From Microbacterium pygmaeum (GTDB lineage Bacteria; Actinomycetota; Actinomycetes; Actinomycetales; Microbacteriaceae), in contig NZ_LT629692.1 in assembly GCF_900100885.1 (NCBI RefSeq), positions 3,286,001 through 3,350,000 of the forward strand: DNA of 64,000 nt. Reading direction: 5' to 3'. The stretch's first letter is position 1. Every line of letters starts with the position of its first letter. Shown here piece after piece: positions 18,644 to 27,601 of this stretch. The position numbers were made by a program, and so were the translations under genes. Below the pieces are notes generated by a model. The model searched no databases. It was not told the origin of the DNA and worked only from the letters and a program-made list of their open reading frames with translations.

Positions 18644-20157
18644 GCGGCGACCCCCTCGGTGGGTGTCTCGCCGGCCATCATGAGACCCAGCACACCGCGC
18701 GGGGTGTCGCCGGGCACGATGCCGATGATGCGGCCGCGGTACATCACGATGATGCGGTCGGCGAGCGCGGTGACCTCGTCGAGTTCTGTGGAGACCACGA
18801 TGACCGGGATGCCCGAGTCACGCGTCTCGATGATGCGCTTGTGGATGAACTCGATCGATCCCACATCGACACCGCGGGTCGGCTGCGCGGCGACGAGCAG
18901 CGACAGATCGCGGCTCAGCTCGCGGGCCAGCACCACCTTCTGCTGGTTCCCTCCCGACAGCGTCCCGACTGGCGACTCGATGCCGGGGGCTCGTACGTCG
19001 AACTCGGTGAACTTCTCCCGCGCGAAGTCGGCGATGTAGCCGAGGCGCAGCCCGCCACCGCGCACGAACGGCGGACCGTCCGTCCGGTCCAGCACGAGGT
19101 TCTCCGCGATCGTCATCGGACCGACCAGGCCGTCCTCCTTGCGGTCCTCGGGAACGAATCCGACGCCCTCGTCGAGGATCCGCCGCACGCTCGCGCCGAC
19201 CAGTTCCTCGCCGCCGAGGCGGACCGACCCCTGGACGCGCTGCTCCAGCCCGACGAGCGCCTCGGTGAGCTCCGTCTGGCCGTTGCCCTGCACGCCGGCG
19301 ATCGCGACGACTTCGCCCGCGCGCACGTCGAAGCTGACGTCGTTGACGACGATCTGATCCTTCGCGTCGATGACGGTGAGTCCCTCGACGATGAGGGCGC
19401 GCTCACCGAGCGTCGGCGCATCCTTGTGGACGGTCAGCTCGACGGCGCGACCGACCATGAGTTCGGCGAGCTCGGCGTTCGTGGCTCCGGGCGATGCCTC
19501 GCCGACGACCTTGCCGAGGCGGATCACCGTGATGCGGTCAGCGACTTCGCGGACCTCGCGCAGCTTGTGGGTGATGAATACGATCGACGTGCCGGATTCC
19601 TTGAGCTGGCGCATGATCGCCATCAGCTCGTCGGTCTCCTGGGGGGTCAGGACCGCGGTGGGCTCGTCGAAGACGAGCACCCGGGCATCCCGCGAGAGCG
19701 CCTTGATGATCTCGACGCGCTGCTGCACGCCGACCGGGAGATCCTCGACGAGCGCGTCGGGGTCGACGTCGAACCCGAAGCGCGCGGAGATCTCGCGAAC
19801 GCGCGTACGGGCGGCATCCAGATCGAGGATGCCGCCGGCCTTGGTCGACTCGTGGCCGAGCATGACGTTCTCGGCGACCGTGAAGACGGGGATCAGCATG
19901 AAGTGCTGGTGGACCATGCCGATGCCGGCGCGCATGGCGTCGCCGGGGCCCTGGAAGTTCTGCACCTGATCGTCGAGCAGGATGACGCCGTCGTCGGCTC
20001 GGTAGAGCCCGTACAGGACGTTCATCAGCGTCGACTTGCCGGCGCCGTTCTCACCCAGGAGGCAGTGGATCTCCCCCGGCTCGACCACCAGGTCGATGTG
20101 GTCGTTGGCGACGAGGCTGCCGAACCGCTTGGTGATACCGCGGAGTTCGAGCTTCAT
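18640..20157 (-). CDS. Nucleoside ABC transporter ATPase, two nucleotide-binding domains
   Basis: The 505-residue protein has two ABC domains in one chain. Domain 1: Walker A GENGAGKST, signature LPVGVQQRVEI, Walker B VLVFDEPTAVL. Domain 2: degenerate Walker A GVQGNGQTE and signature LSGGNQQKVVL with a modified Walker B LLVAAQPTRGVD. This pattern is normal for the sugar/nucleoside (RbsA/NupA) class. It lies 80 bases after the receptor gene, separated by a strong hairpin. Confidence 0.93.
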
Positions 20158-20193
20158 GCTCCAGATCCTAGTAAGTGGGCGGACGGACGAACA

Positions 20194-20229
20194 GGAACGG
20201 GGAGGCTGGTTCCCCAGCCTCCCCGTTCC
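20194..20229 (-). terminator. Strong hairpin between receptor and ATPase genes
   Basis: A perfect 16-bp stem (arms 20194-20209 and 20214-20229) with a four-base loop lies just after the lipoprotein gene stop. No clear U-run follows. In operons of this type such a hairpin usually protects or partly terminates the message so that the receptor is made in excess over the membrane parts. Confidence 0.75.
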
Positions 20230-20237
20230 GAGGGGAC

Positions 20238-21353
20238 TCAGCCCGCGAGGTAGGACGTGACGACGATCGAGCCGTCGATGATGCCCGCCTGGATCTCGTC
20301 GAGCTCACCCTGGAGGTCGGGCGAGATCTTCGACTCGAAGTCGTGGAACGGTGCGAGCCCGACGCCTTCGTTCTCGAGGGTGCCGACGAACGGGGTGTTG
20401 TCGAACTCGCCCTGGCCTGCGGCGGTGACGGCTTCCTCCACACCGACGTCGATCGCCTTGCGGATCGAGGTCAGCAGCAGGTCGGCCACCGTCGGGTCGG
20501 TCTCGTAGACGTCGGCGTCGACGCCGACGAGGGCGATGTCACGACCGGAGTCGCGGATCACCGATGCGGCGCTCTGGTAGATCGGACCGCCGACGGGCAG
20601 CAGCACGTCGACGCCCTGGTCGACCAGACCCTGCGCGGCGTTGATCGCGTCCTGGTTGGCCGTGAACGCGCCGGTGAAGACGCCGTCCTGAGCGGCGGTG
20701 TCCCAGCCGAGCACCTCGACGGTGTCGCTCTTCTGCTCGTTCCAGTACGCCACGCCCTGGGCGAAGCCGTCCATGAAGATCGAGACGGTCGGGAAGTTCA
20801 TGCCGCCGAACGTGCCGACCTTCTTGGACTTGTCGGTCGAGTACGACGCCGACGCATACCCGGCGAGGAATGCCGCCTGCGACGTGTCGAACACGATCGG
20901 CTTGATGTTGTCCGCGTCGGTCTCGCCGTCGAAGTCGTTGTCCACGACGTCGTCGATGGAGACGAACTCCAGATCGGGGTTGGCCGTGGCTGCCTCGCCC
21001 GCCGCCGAGGCCAGCGCGAAGCCGACCGTGACGATGAGCTTGCAGTTCTGGTCGATCAGGCTGGTGATGTTCGGGGCGAAGTCAGCCTCGGAGTCGGACT
21101 GCACAGCGACCGGCTCGACGCCAAGCGTCGAGGATGCGGCTTCGAGGCCCTCGAAGCCGAGCTGGTTGAACGACTTGTCGTCGAACCCGCCGGCGTCCGA
21201 GACCATGCAGGGAAGGAAGTCTGCAACGGCTCCGCCGGCGTCGCCGGTCTCTGAAGCGGTCGGCTCGGGTGCCGACCCGCAGCCGGCAAGGGCAACGAGC
21301 AGTCCGGCGGTGGCAACTACCCCGGCGAACTTCTTGGTGGTAGAGAAAGTCAA
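20238..21353 (-). CDS. BmpA/Med-family nucleoside-binding lipoprotein
   Basis: The 371-residue extracellular receptor has a lipoprotein signal peptide ending LAGC (lipid-modified Cys25), a Thr/Ser/Glu-rich spacer, and a periplasmic-binding fold of the basic membrane protein family (PnrA/BmpA), whose members bind purine and other nucleosides. It starts with TTG at 21353, supported by GGAGG six bases upstream. First gene of the operon that ends with add. Confidence 0.9.
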   Translation of the reverse strand: MTFSTTKKFAGVVATAGLLVALAGCGSAPEPTASETGDAGGAVADFLPCMVSDAGGFDDKSFNQLGFEGLEAASSTLGVEPVAVQSDSEADFAPNITSLIDQNCKLIVTVGFALASAAGEAATANPDLEFVSIDDVVDNDFDGETDADNIKPIVFDTSQAAFLAGYASASYSTDKSKKVGTFGGMNFPTVSIFMDGFAQGVAYWNEQKSDTVEVLGWDTAAQDGVFTGAFTANQDAINAAQGLVDQGVDVLLPVGGPIYQSAASVIRDSGRDIALVGVDADVYETDPTVADLLLTSIRKAIDVGVEEAVTAAGQGEFDNTPFVGTLENEGVGLAPFHDFESKISPDLQGELDEIQAGIIDGSIVVTSYLAG

Positions 21354-21536
21354 CTCACGCCTCCATCAAAGGTGCCCCGCGGACTTCGCGGGTGACTGCA
21401 TCAAGTTACCCATTGTGACGACGGGCTTGCATGCCGGACCGGCCCGACGGGCCGAATGGTTACAAAGACGCAACAGAGGCGACATCGGCAGTGCGGATGC
21501 CTCGGCTCCGGCATCCGCTCCGACTCGACGAGCGCT

Positions 21537-22667
21537 CTAGAGGACGTCTCCGCGGCCGGTGAGCTTCAGGGCGTCCACCACGCCCTTGACGCGCTGCGCG
21601 TGCTCGCTCGTGGTGATCAGCAGCGCATCCGCGGTGTCGACGATCACGATGTCCTTCACGCCGATGACGCTGATGATGCGCTGCGTCTGGCTCACGACGA
21701 TGCCGCTGGACGCGTCGGCCAGGACACGCGCGTTCTCGCCGAGGATCGCGAGGTCGTTCTTGCGCCCGTGGGAGTTGAGTTTCGCAAGGCTCGCGAAATC
21801 CCCCACATCGTCCCACTCGAAGTGCCCGGGGACGACCGCGAGGCGGCCCTTCTCCGCTGCCGGCTCGGCGACGGCGTAGTCGATCGCGATCTTGGTGATG
21901 CTCGGCCAGACGCGGTCCACGACCGGGCCCCGCAGTTCGCGGTCATCCCACGCCTCTGCCAGCTCCATGAGCCCGGCGTACAGCGCAGGCTGGTTCGCCT
22001 CGATCTCGGCCAGGAGCACGTCGGCGCGCGAGATGAACATGCCCGCGTTCCACAGGTAGGAGCGGTCCGCGACGTACTCGCGGGCGGTGTCGAGATCGGG
22101 CTTCTCGACGAAGCGCTTCACGTAGGCGGCCTCGGGGGCGCCGTCCACGACGAGCTCATCGCCCTTCTGGATGTAGCCGAAGCCGACCGAGGGCTCGGTC
22201 GGCGGGATGCCGAGGGTGCAGATGTATCCGTCGCGGGCGACGGCGACCGCCTGGCGGACGGCGTGCTCGAACAGCCGGGTCCCGCGGATGACATGATCGG
22301 CCGCGAACGATCCGATGATGACGTCCGGCTCGCGGCGGTGCAGGATCGCGGCGGCCAGACCGATGGCCGCGGCGGAGTCGCGCGGCTCCGACTCGAGGAA
22401 CACGTTCTTGTCCGGGATGCCGGGCAGCTCCCGCTCGACCGCGGCGCGGTGCGCGCGTCCGGTCACGACCGCGATGCGGTCCGAGCCGGACAACGGCTCG
22501 AGGCGGTCCCACGTGTCGCGCAAGAGTGTCTGACCGGAACCGGTCAGATCGTGCAGGAACTTCGGCGCGTCGGCGCGCGACAGCGGCCACAGCCGGCTGC
22601 CGATCCCGCCGGCGGGGATGACGGAGTAGAAGTCCGGGATGGGCTCTGGCTTCAGGGGCTCTGGCAT
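21537..22667 (-). CDS. manC: Mannose-1-phosphate guanylyltransferase
   Basis: The 376-residue nucleotidyltransferase makes GDP-mannose from mannose 1-phosphate and GTP for glycolipids and cell-envelope glycans. The N-terminal signature VIPAGGIGSRLWPLSR is the nucleotide-binding loop, with APKF following; RFVEKPD and LWNAGMF are the sugar-phosphate motifs. There is no fused phosphomannose isomerase domain. ATG 22667 is chosen over an ATG 36 bases upstream since the conserved strand begins shortly after. The 180-base gap to the receptor gene shows no other gene. Confidence 0.93.
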   Translation of the reverse strand: MPEPLKPEPIPDFYSVIPAGGIGSRLWPLSRADAPKFLHDLTGSGQTLLRDTWDRLEPLSGSDRIAVVTGRAHRAAVERELPGIPDKNVFLESEPRDSAAAIGLAAAILHRREPDVIIGSFAADHVIRGTRLFEHAVRQAVAVARDGYICTLGIPPTEPSVGFGYIQKGDELVVDGAPEAAYVKRFVEKPDLDTAREYVADRSYLWNAGMFISRADVLLAEIEANQPALYAGLMELAEAWDDRELRGPVVDRVWPSITKIAIDYAVAEPAAEKGRLAVVPGHFEWDDVGDFASLAKLNSHGRKNDLAILGENARVLADASSGIVVSQTQRIISVIGVKDIVIVDTADALLITTSEHAQRVKGVVDALKLTGRGDVL

Positions 22668-22730
22668 GCGGCCAAGCGTACCCAGCGCGATCGACGCGAA
22701 CATTTCGTGGCGGTGTCGCGACGAGGCCTG

Positions 22731-22754
22731 AACTGTCTCGACGTCGAGACAGTT
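22731..22754. promoter_or_regulatory. Perfect 24-bp palindrome upstream of sdhCDAB
   Basis: AACTGTCTCGAC and its exact reverse complement abut with no spacer, about 109 bases before the sdhC start and 64 bases before the manC start on the other strand. This is the form of a dimeric repressor site (for example MarR or TetR types). The regulator is not encoded next to it. It could serve either divergent gene. Confidence 0.65.
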
Positions 22755-22862
22755 AGGGTCACCTCATTGGCCTGGCGACACGGTGCGGTCGTAGGATGAA
22801 AAGGCGCCCGCGCAAGGTCTGCGCCCGCGCGTTCAGACCTCGCACCGACAGGGAGGACGACC

Positions 22863-23297
22863 GTGTCCGCAGGCATCCGCTTGACACCGTCGGTATCCGA
22901 GACCACGTCCAAGGTTCCCCGAGGCACGCTGTACCGGGGTTCCGAAGGAATGTGGTCCTGGGTACTGCACCGCATCACCGGCGTGGCGATCTTCTTCTTC
23001 CTCCTCGTCCACGTGCTGGACACGTCGCTGATCCGCGTGTCGCCCGAGGCGTACAACGCAGTGATGAGCACGTACAAGAACCCGATCATGGGCTTGGGCG
23101 AGGTCGTCCTCGTCGCTGCGATCGCCTACCACGCCTTCAACGGCCTGCGCATCATCGCGGTCGACTTCTGGCCGTGGGCGACACGCCACCAGCGCCACCT
23201 GTGGTGGGGCGTGCTCGGCCTGTGGGCCGCGACGATGGCCGGGTTCGCGCCGCGTCACCTGATCAACGTGTTCTCCGAGATGTCAGGCGGTCACTGA
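22863..23297 (+). CDS. sdhC: Succinate dehydrogenase cytochrome b subunit
   Basis: The 144-residue membrane anchor has three helices and binds heme b and quinone. SWVLHRITG (His36) is the family's N-terminal motif and YHAFNGLR (His90) the predicted heme ligand. GTG 22863 follows GGGAGGACGACC. It overlaps sdhD by one base. Confidence 0.94.
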   Translation: MSAGIRLTPSVSETTSKVPRGTLYRGSEGMWSWVLHRITGVAIFFFLLVHVLDTSLIRVSPEAYNAVMSTYKNPIMGLGEVVLVAAIAYHAFNGLRIIAVDFWPWATRHQRHLWWGVLGLWAATMAGFAPRHLINVFSEMSGGH

Positions 23298-23764
23298 TGA
23301 GCACCATGGATCTCGCCGCGCCCCGCTCGCCGCTGGCCGCACCCCGGCGCAAGGGACCCAACCTCGAGAAGTGGGGCTGGATCTACATGCGCGTCTCGGG
23401 CGTGCTGCTGGTCTTCCTCATCTTCGGCCACCTCTTCTTCAACCTGTTCCTCGGCGACGGCATCAAGGGCATCGACTGGGGATTCGTCGCCGGCAAGCTC
23501 GCGAACCCGTGGTGGCAGTGGTGGGACGTGGTCATGCTGTGGCTGGCGCTGATCCACGGCGCGAACGGCATGCGCACCATCGTGAACGACTACGTGACCC
23601 ACTCGGGCACACGGCGCGTACTGGTGTGGGCGCTGTGGCTGGCGGCCGGGTTCCTGATCGTCCTGGGCACGCTCGTCGTCTTCGCGTTCGACCCGTGCAA
23701 CGGGGTCACGACGGACAGCGTGTTCTGGGAGCAGTGCCAGAACCTGCCCGCACCCCGGCTCTGA
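23297..23764 (+). CDS. sdhD: Succinate dehydrogenase hydrophobic membrane anchor
   Basis: The 155-residue second anchor has an N-terminal cytoplasmic segment, then three membrane helices. His45 in FGHLFFNLF and His87 in LIHGANGMR are candidate heme ligands. With SdhC it holds the catalytic SdhAB in the membrane and passes electrons to menaquinone or ubiquinone. Start overlaps the sdhC stop. Confidence 0.93.
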   Translation: MSTMDLAAPRSPLAAPRRKGPNLEKWGWIYMRVSGVLLVFLIFGHLFFNLFLGDGIKGIDWGFVAGKLANPWWQWWDVVMLWLALIHGANGMRTIVNDYVTHSGTRRVLVWALWLAAGFLIVLGTLVVFAFDPCNGVTTDSVFWEQCQNLPAPRL

Positions 23765-23809
23765 GCCCGCATCGCCAATCGACGAACAGACAGTAGAGGC
23801 ACTCTTTCC

Positions 23810-25621
23810 GTGAGCACCCCAACCGTGGGCACCGACAGCATCGTCAAAGACGGCGTCCACTATCACCAGTTCGACATCGTCATCGTGGGAGCCGGCGGCG
23901 CCGGCATGCGCGCGGCGATCGAGGCCGGGCCCGGCGCGAAGACCGCGGTGATCTCGAAGCTCTACCCCACCCGTTCGCACACCGGTGCCGCACAGGGCGG
24001 CATGGCGGCCGCGCTCGCGAACGTCGAAGAGGACTCCTGGGAGTGGCACACCTTCGACACCGTCAAGGGCGGCGACTACCTCGTCGACCAGGACGCGGCC
24101 GAGATCCTCGCCAAAGAGGCCATCGACGCGGTCATCGACCTCGAGAACATGGGTCTGCCGTTCAACCGCACGCCCGAGGGCAAGATCGACCAGCGCCGGT
24201 TCGGCGGGCACACCGCCGACCACGGCAAGACCCCGGTCCGCCGCGCGTGCTACGCCGCCGACCGCACCGGCCACATGATCCTGCAGACGCTGTTCCAGAA
24301 CTGCGTCCGCCTGGGCATCAACTTCTTCAACGAGTTCTACGTGCTCGATCTGATCACCGTGAAGGACGACGACGGCAGCACCCAGATCGCGGGCGTCGTC
24401 GCCTACGAGCTGGCCACCGGCGATCTGCACGTCTTCCAGTCCAAGGCGGTGATCTTCGCCACCGGCGGCTTCGGGAAGATCTACAAGACGACCTCCAACG
24501 CCCACACCCTCACCGGTGACGGTGTCGGGATCATCTGGCGCAAGGGACTGCCGCTGGAGGACATGGAGTTCTTCCAGTTCCATCCCACCGGCCTCGCCGG
24601 CCTCGGCATCCTGCTCACCGAAGGCGCGCGAGGCGAAGGCGCCATCCTGCGCAATGCGTCCGGCGAACGCTTCATGGAGCGCTACGCACCCACCATCAAG
24701 GACCTCGCACCCCGCGACATCGTCGCACGCTGCATGGTGCAGGAGGTCGCGGAAGGCCGCGGCGCCGGCCCGCATAAGGACTACGTGCTGCTGGACTGCA
24801 CGCACCTGGGTGCCGAGGTGCTGGAGACCAAACTCCCCGACATCACCGAATTCGCGCGCACCTACCTCGGCGTCGACCCCGTCGTCGAGCCGGTGCCGGT
24901 CATGCCGACCGCGCACTACGCGATGGGCGGCATCCCGACCAACAACAACGCCGAGGTGCTCTCGAACAACACCACCGTCGTTCCGGGCCTGTACGCCGCG
25001 GGCGAGTGCGCGTGCGTGTCGGTGCACGGCTCGAATCGGCTCGGCACCAACTCGCTGCTGGACATCAACGTGTTCGGCAAGCGCGCCGGCCGCAACGCGG
25101 TCGAGTACGTGAAGACTGCCGAGTTCGTCGAGATTCCCGAGGGCTCGGTCAACGAGGTCGTCGGTCTCATCGAGGGCCTGCGCGCCAATCCGGGCCAGGA
25201 GCGCATCGCGGTGCTGCGCAAGACGCTGCAGGACGAGATGGACAAGGGCGCCCAGGTGTTCCGCACCCACGAGTCGCTCGCACACGTGCTCGAGGTGATC
25301 GCCGACCTGCGCGAGCGGTTCAAGAACATCCACGTCGACGACAAGGGCAAGCGCTACAACACCGACCTGCTCGAGGCCGTCGAACTCGGCTTCCTGCTCG
25401 ACCTCGCCGAGGTCGTCGTCTACGCCGCGCAGAACCGCGAGGAGAGCCGTGGCGGTCACATGCGCGACGACTTCCCCAAGCGCGACGACGAGAACTACAT
25501 GAAGCACACCATGGCCTACCTGACCGGCGACCCCCACTCGTCGCATCCTGCCGACCACATCGACCTCGACTGGAAGCCCGTGGTCATCACCCGCTACCAG
25601 CCGATGGAGAGGAAGTACTGA
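23810..25621 (+). CDS. sdhA: Succinate dehydrogenase flavoprotein subunit
   Basis: The 603-residue catalytic subunit oxidises succinate to fumarate with covalently bound FAD. IVGAGGAGMRAA is the dinucleotide loop, His57 in RSHTGAAQGG is the FAD attachment site, and GEGAILRN, PTAHYAMGG and the SVHGSNRLG segment are substrate/FAD motifs. GTG start with a weak AGAGG site. The stop overlaps sdhB by one base. Confidence 0.97.
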   Translation: MSTPTVGTDSIVKDGVHYHQFDIVIVGAGGAGMRAAIEAGPGAKTAVISKLYPTRSHTGAAQGGMAAALANVEEDSWEWHTFDTVKGGDYLVDQDAAEILAKEAIDAVIDLENMGLPFNRTPEGKIDQRRFGGHTADHGKTPVRRACYAADRTGHMILQTLFQNCVRLGINFFNEFYVLDLITVKDDDGSTQIAGVVAYELATGDLHVFQSKAVIFATGGFGKIYKTTSNAHTLTGDGVGIIWRKGLPLEDMEFFQFHPTGLAGLGILLTEGARGEGAILRNASGERFMERYAPTIKDLAPRDIVARCMVQEVAEGRGAGPHKDYVLLDCTHLGAEVLETKLPDITEFARTYLGVDPVVEPVPVMPTAHYAMGGIPTNNNAEVLSNNTTVVPGLYAAGECACVSVHGSNRLGTNSLLDINVFGKRAGRNAVEYVKTAEFVEIPEGSVNEVVGLIEGLRANPGQERIAVLRKTLQDEMDKGAQVFRTHESLAHVLEVIADLRERFKNIHVDDKGKRYNTDLLEAVELGFLLDLAEVVVYAAQNREESRGGHMRDDFPKRDDENYMKHTMAYLTGDPHSSHPADHIDLDWKPVVITRYQPMERKY

Positions 25622-26415
25622 TGGCCACTCTCGTCGCGACGGGCACGGACGACCAGATCGAAGATGCCCTGCAGAACGTGACGCCGGAAGAGACCGGCAT
25701 CCAGTCGTTCCTGGTCACCTTCATCATCCGCCGGTTCAACCCGGAGATCGACGAGGAGCCGCGCTGGGTCGACTACGACGTGGAGCTCTACTCGACGGAC
25801 CGCGTGCTGGATGCGCTACACAAGATCAAGTGGGAGGTCGACGGGTCGCTGTCGTTCCGCCGCTCGTGCGCACACGGCATCTGCGGGTCGGACGCGATGC
25901 GCATCAACGGCCGCAACCGGCTCGCCTGCAAAACGCTGATCAAGGATCTCGACATCAGCAAGCCCATCTATGTCGAGGCGATCAAGGGCCTGCCGCTGGA
26001 GAAGGACCTCATCGTCGACATGGAGCCGTTTTTCGCGTCGTACCGCGAGGTGCAGCCATTCCTGATCGCCGGGTCCGTCCCCGAGAAGGGCAAGGAGCGC
26101 GTGCAGTCGATCGTCGATCGCGAGATCTTCGACGACACCACCAAGTGCATCCTGTGCGCCGCGTGCACCTCGTCCTGCCCCGTGTTCTGGACCGACGGGC
26201 AGTACTTCGGCCCGGCCGCCATCGTCAACGCGCACCGCTTCATCTTCGACTCGCGCGATGACGCCGCCGACGTGCGACTGGACATCCTCAACGACAAGGA
26301 AGGCGTGTGGCGCTGCCGCACCACCTTCAACTGCACCGAGGCGTGCCCGCGCGGCATCGAGGTGACCAAGGCGATCGCCGAGGTCAAGCAGGCAGTGCTC
26401 CGCGGTCGCCGCTGA
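25621..26415 (+). CDS. sdhB: Succinate dehydrogenase iron-sulfur subunit
   Basis: The 264-residue subunit relays electrons from the flavin to the membrane anchor through three iron-sulfur centres. The [2Fe-2S] cysteines are in CAHGICGSDAM and the following Cys of RLAC; the [4Fe-4S] and [3Fe-4S] ligands are in CILCAACTSSCP and FNCTEACPRG. ATG 25621 overlaps the sdhA stop. Last gene of the sdh operon. Confidence 0.97.
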   Translation: MATLVATGTDDQIEDALQNVTPEETGIQSFLVTFIIRRFNPEIDEEPRWVDYDVELYSTDRVLDALHKIKWEVDGSLSFRRSCAHGICGSDAMRINGRNRLACKTLIKDLDISKPIYVEAIKGLPLEKDLIVDMEPFFASYREVQPFLIAGSVPEKGKERVQSIVDREIFDDTTKCILCAACTSSCPVFWTDGQYFGPAAIVNAHRFIFDSRDDAADVRLDILNDKEGVWRCRTTFNCTEACPRGIEVTKAIAEVKQAVLRGRR

Positions 26416-26419
26416 GCCC

Positions 26420-27598
26420 GTGCCCGCCGCAGCGGTCAGATCGCGTCTCGCGATCTCGGCCGCATACGCGGCGCAGGGCCTCGGCTACGCCGTCGTCGTC
26501 ACCTCCCTGCCCACGCTGAAGGCCCGCCAGGGCATCGACGACACCACGGTGTCGCTGATCGTGCTGCTGGTGTGCGTCGCCGCTGCGGGCGGATCCGTGC
26601 TCGCCGACGCCCTCGCCCGCTGGCGCGGCAGCCGCATCGCCCTCGCCACCGGCTTGACGCTCGAGGTCGCCGGGCTGGCGCTCATCCTGATCGATTCGCC
26701 GATGCCGCTGTTCGTCACCGCGTTCGCGATCTACGGACTCGGCCTGGGGGCGGTCGACGCGTCCGGGGCGATGCAGGGCGTGCTGGTGCAGCGCCGGTAC
26801 GGGCGCGACCTGATGGGCGGGTTCTTCGCGTCGTACACCGCCGCGGCGATCCTCGGCGCCCTCGCGGTCGCTGGAGCTGCCGCGCTCGGCTGGCAGTCGG
26901 CGCCGTTCATCGTCGCAGCGCTCGTGCTTCTGGTGGTGGCCCTCCTCGGGCTGCGCGCCTTCGATCCGGAACGCGCCGCCGCTCCGGTCGGCGCGCGGGC
27001 GACGCGCCCGCTCCCCCGCCGCGGGATCTGGCTGTTCGGCTTCATCATCCTCGCCGCGTTCACCCTCGACTCCGGGGTGAGCACATGGAGCACCGTCTAC
27101 CTGCAGGACGACCTCGCCGCCGCCGCCATCATCGCCCCGCTCGGGTACGCGGCCTACCAGCTGGCGATCCTGGTGACCCGGCTGGTCACCGACCGTTCGG
27201 TGGACCGCTGGGGACCGAGGCCGGTCGCCGTGCTGGCCACGGCGACCTCGATCGCCGGTCTGCTGCTGGTCGCGCTCCTGCCGTTCCCGGTCGCCGCGGT
27301 GGTCGGCTTCGCCCTCGCCGGCGTCGCGGTCGGCGCTCTGGTCCCGCTCTCGTTCACCTCGGCCGGCGAACTCGATCCGTCGCGCAGCGACGAGATCATC
27401 GCCCGGGTCAACCTGTTCAACTACGCGGGAGCCGTTCTGGGCGCGGTGGCAATCGGCCTGCTCGCCGACGCCCCGGGCCTGCAGCTCGCGTTCCTGATCC
27501 CCGCGGTGCTGCTGATCCCGGTGTTCTTCGTCGTCCGCCGGTTCCGGGCGCCCTCGAAACCCGCGGCGCGTCGGGATGCGGCATCCGCCGATCGCTAA
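26420..27598 (+). CDS. MFS transporter
   Basis: A 392-residue major facilitator protein with about 12 hydrophobic segments; GLGLGAVDASGAMQGVLVQ and the loop VTDRSVDRWGPRP between helices 8 and 9 are in keeping with the superfamily (related to FucP/YbjJ-like carriers). It begins four bases after sdhB with a GTG, so it may be cotranscribed with sdh although a metabolic link is not evident. Substrate unknown. Confidence 0.82.
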   Translation: MPAAAVRSRLAISAAYAAQGLGYAVVVTSLPTLKARQGIDDTTVSLIVLLVCVAAAGGSVLADALARWRGSRIALATGLTLEVAGLALILIDSPMPLFVTAFAIYGLGLGAVDASGAMQGVLVQRRYGRDLMGGFFASYTAAAILGALAVAGAAALGWQSAPFIVAALVLLVVALLGLRAFDPERAAAPVGARATRPLPRRGIWLFGFIILAAFTLDSGVSTWSTVYLQDDLAAAAIIAPLGYAAYQLAILVTRLVTDRSVDRWGPRPVAVLATATSIAGLLLVALLPFPVAAVVGFALAGVAVGALVPLSFTSAGELDPSRSDEIIARVNLFNYAGAVLGAVAIGLLADAPGLQLAFLIPAVLLIPVFFVVRRFRAPSKPAARRDAASADR

Positions 27599-27601
27599 TC
27601 T

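Noticed and set aside
23291..25558. 755-codon minus-strand frame opposite sdhA
   Set aside because: It mirrors sdhD and sdhA, which have full motifs on the plus strand; composition is that of an antisense shadow in high-GC DNA.
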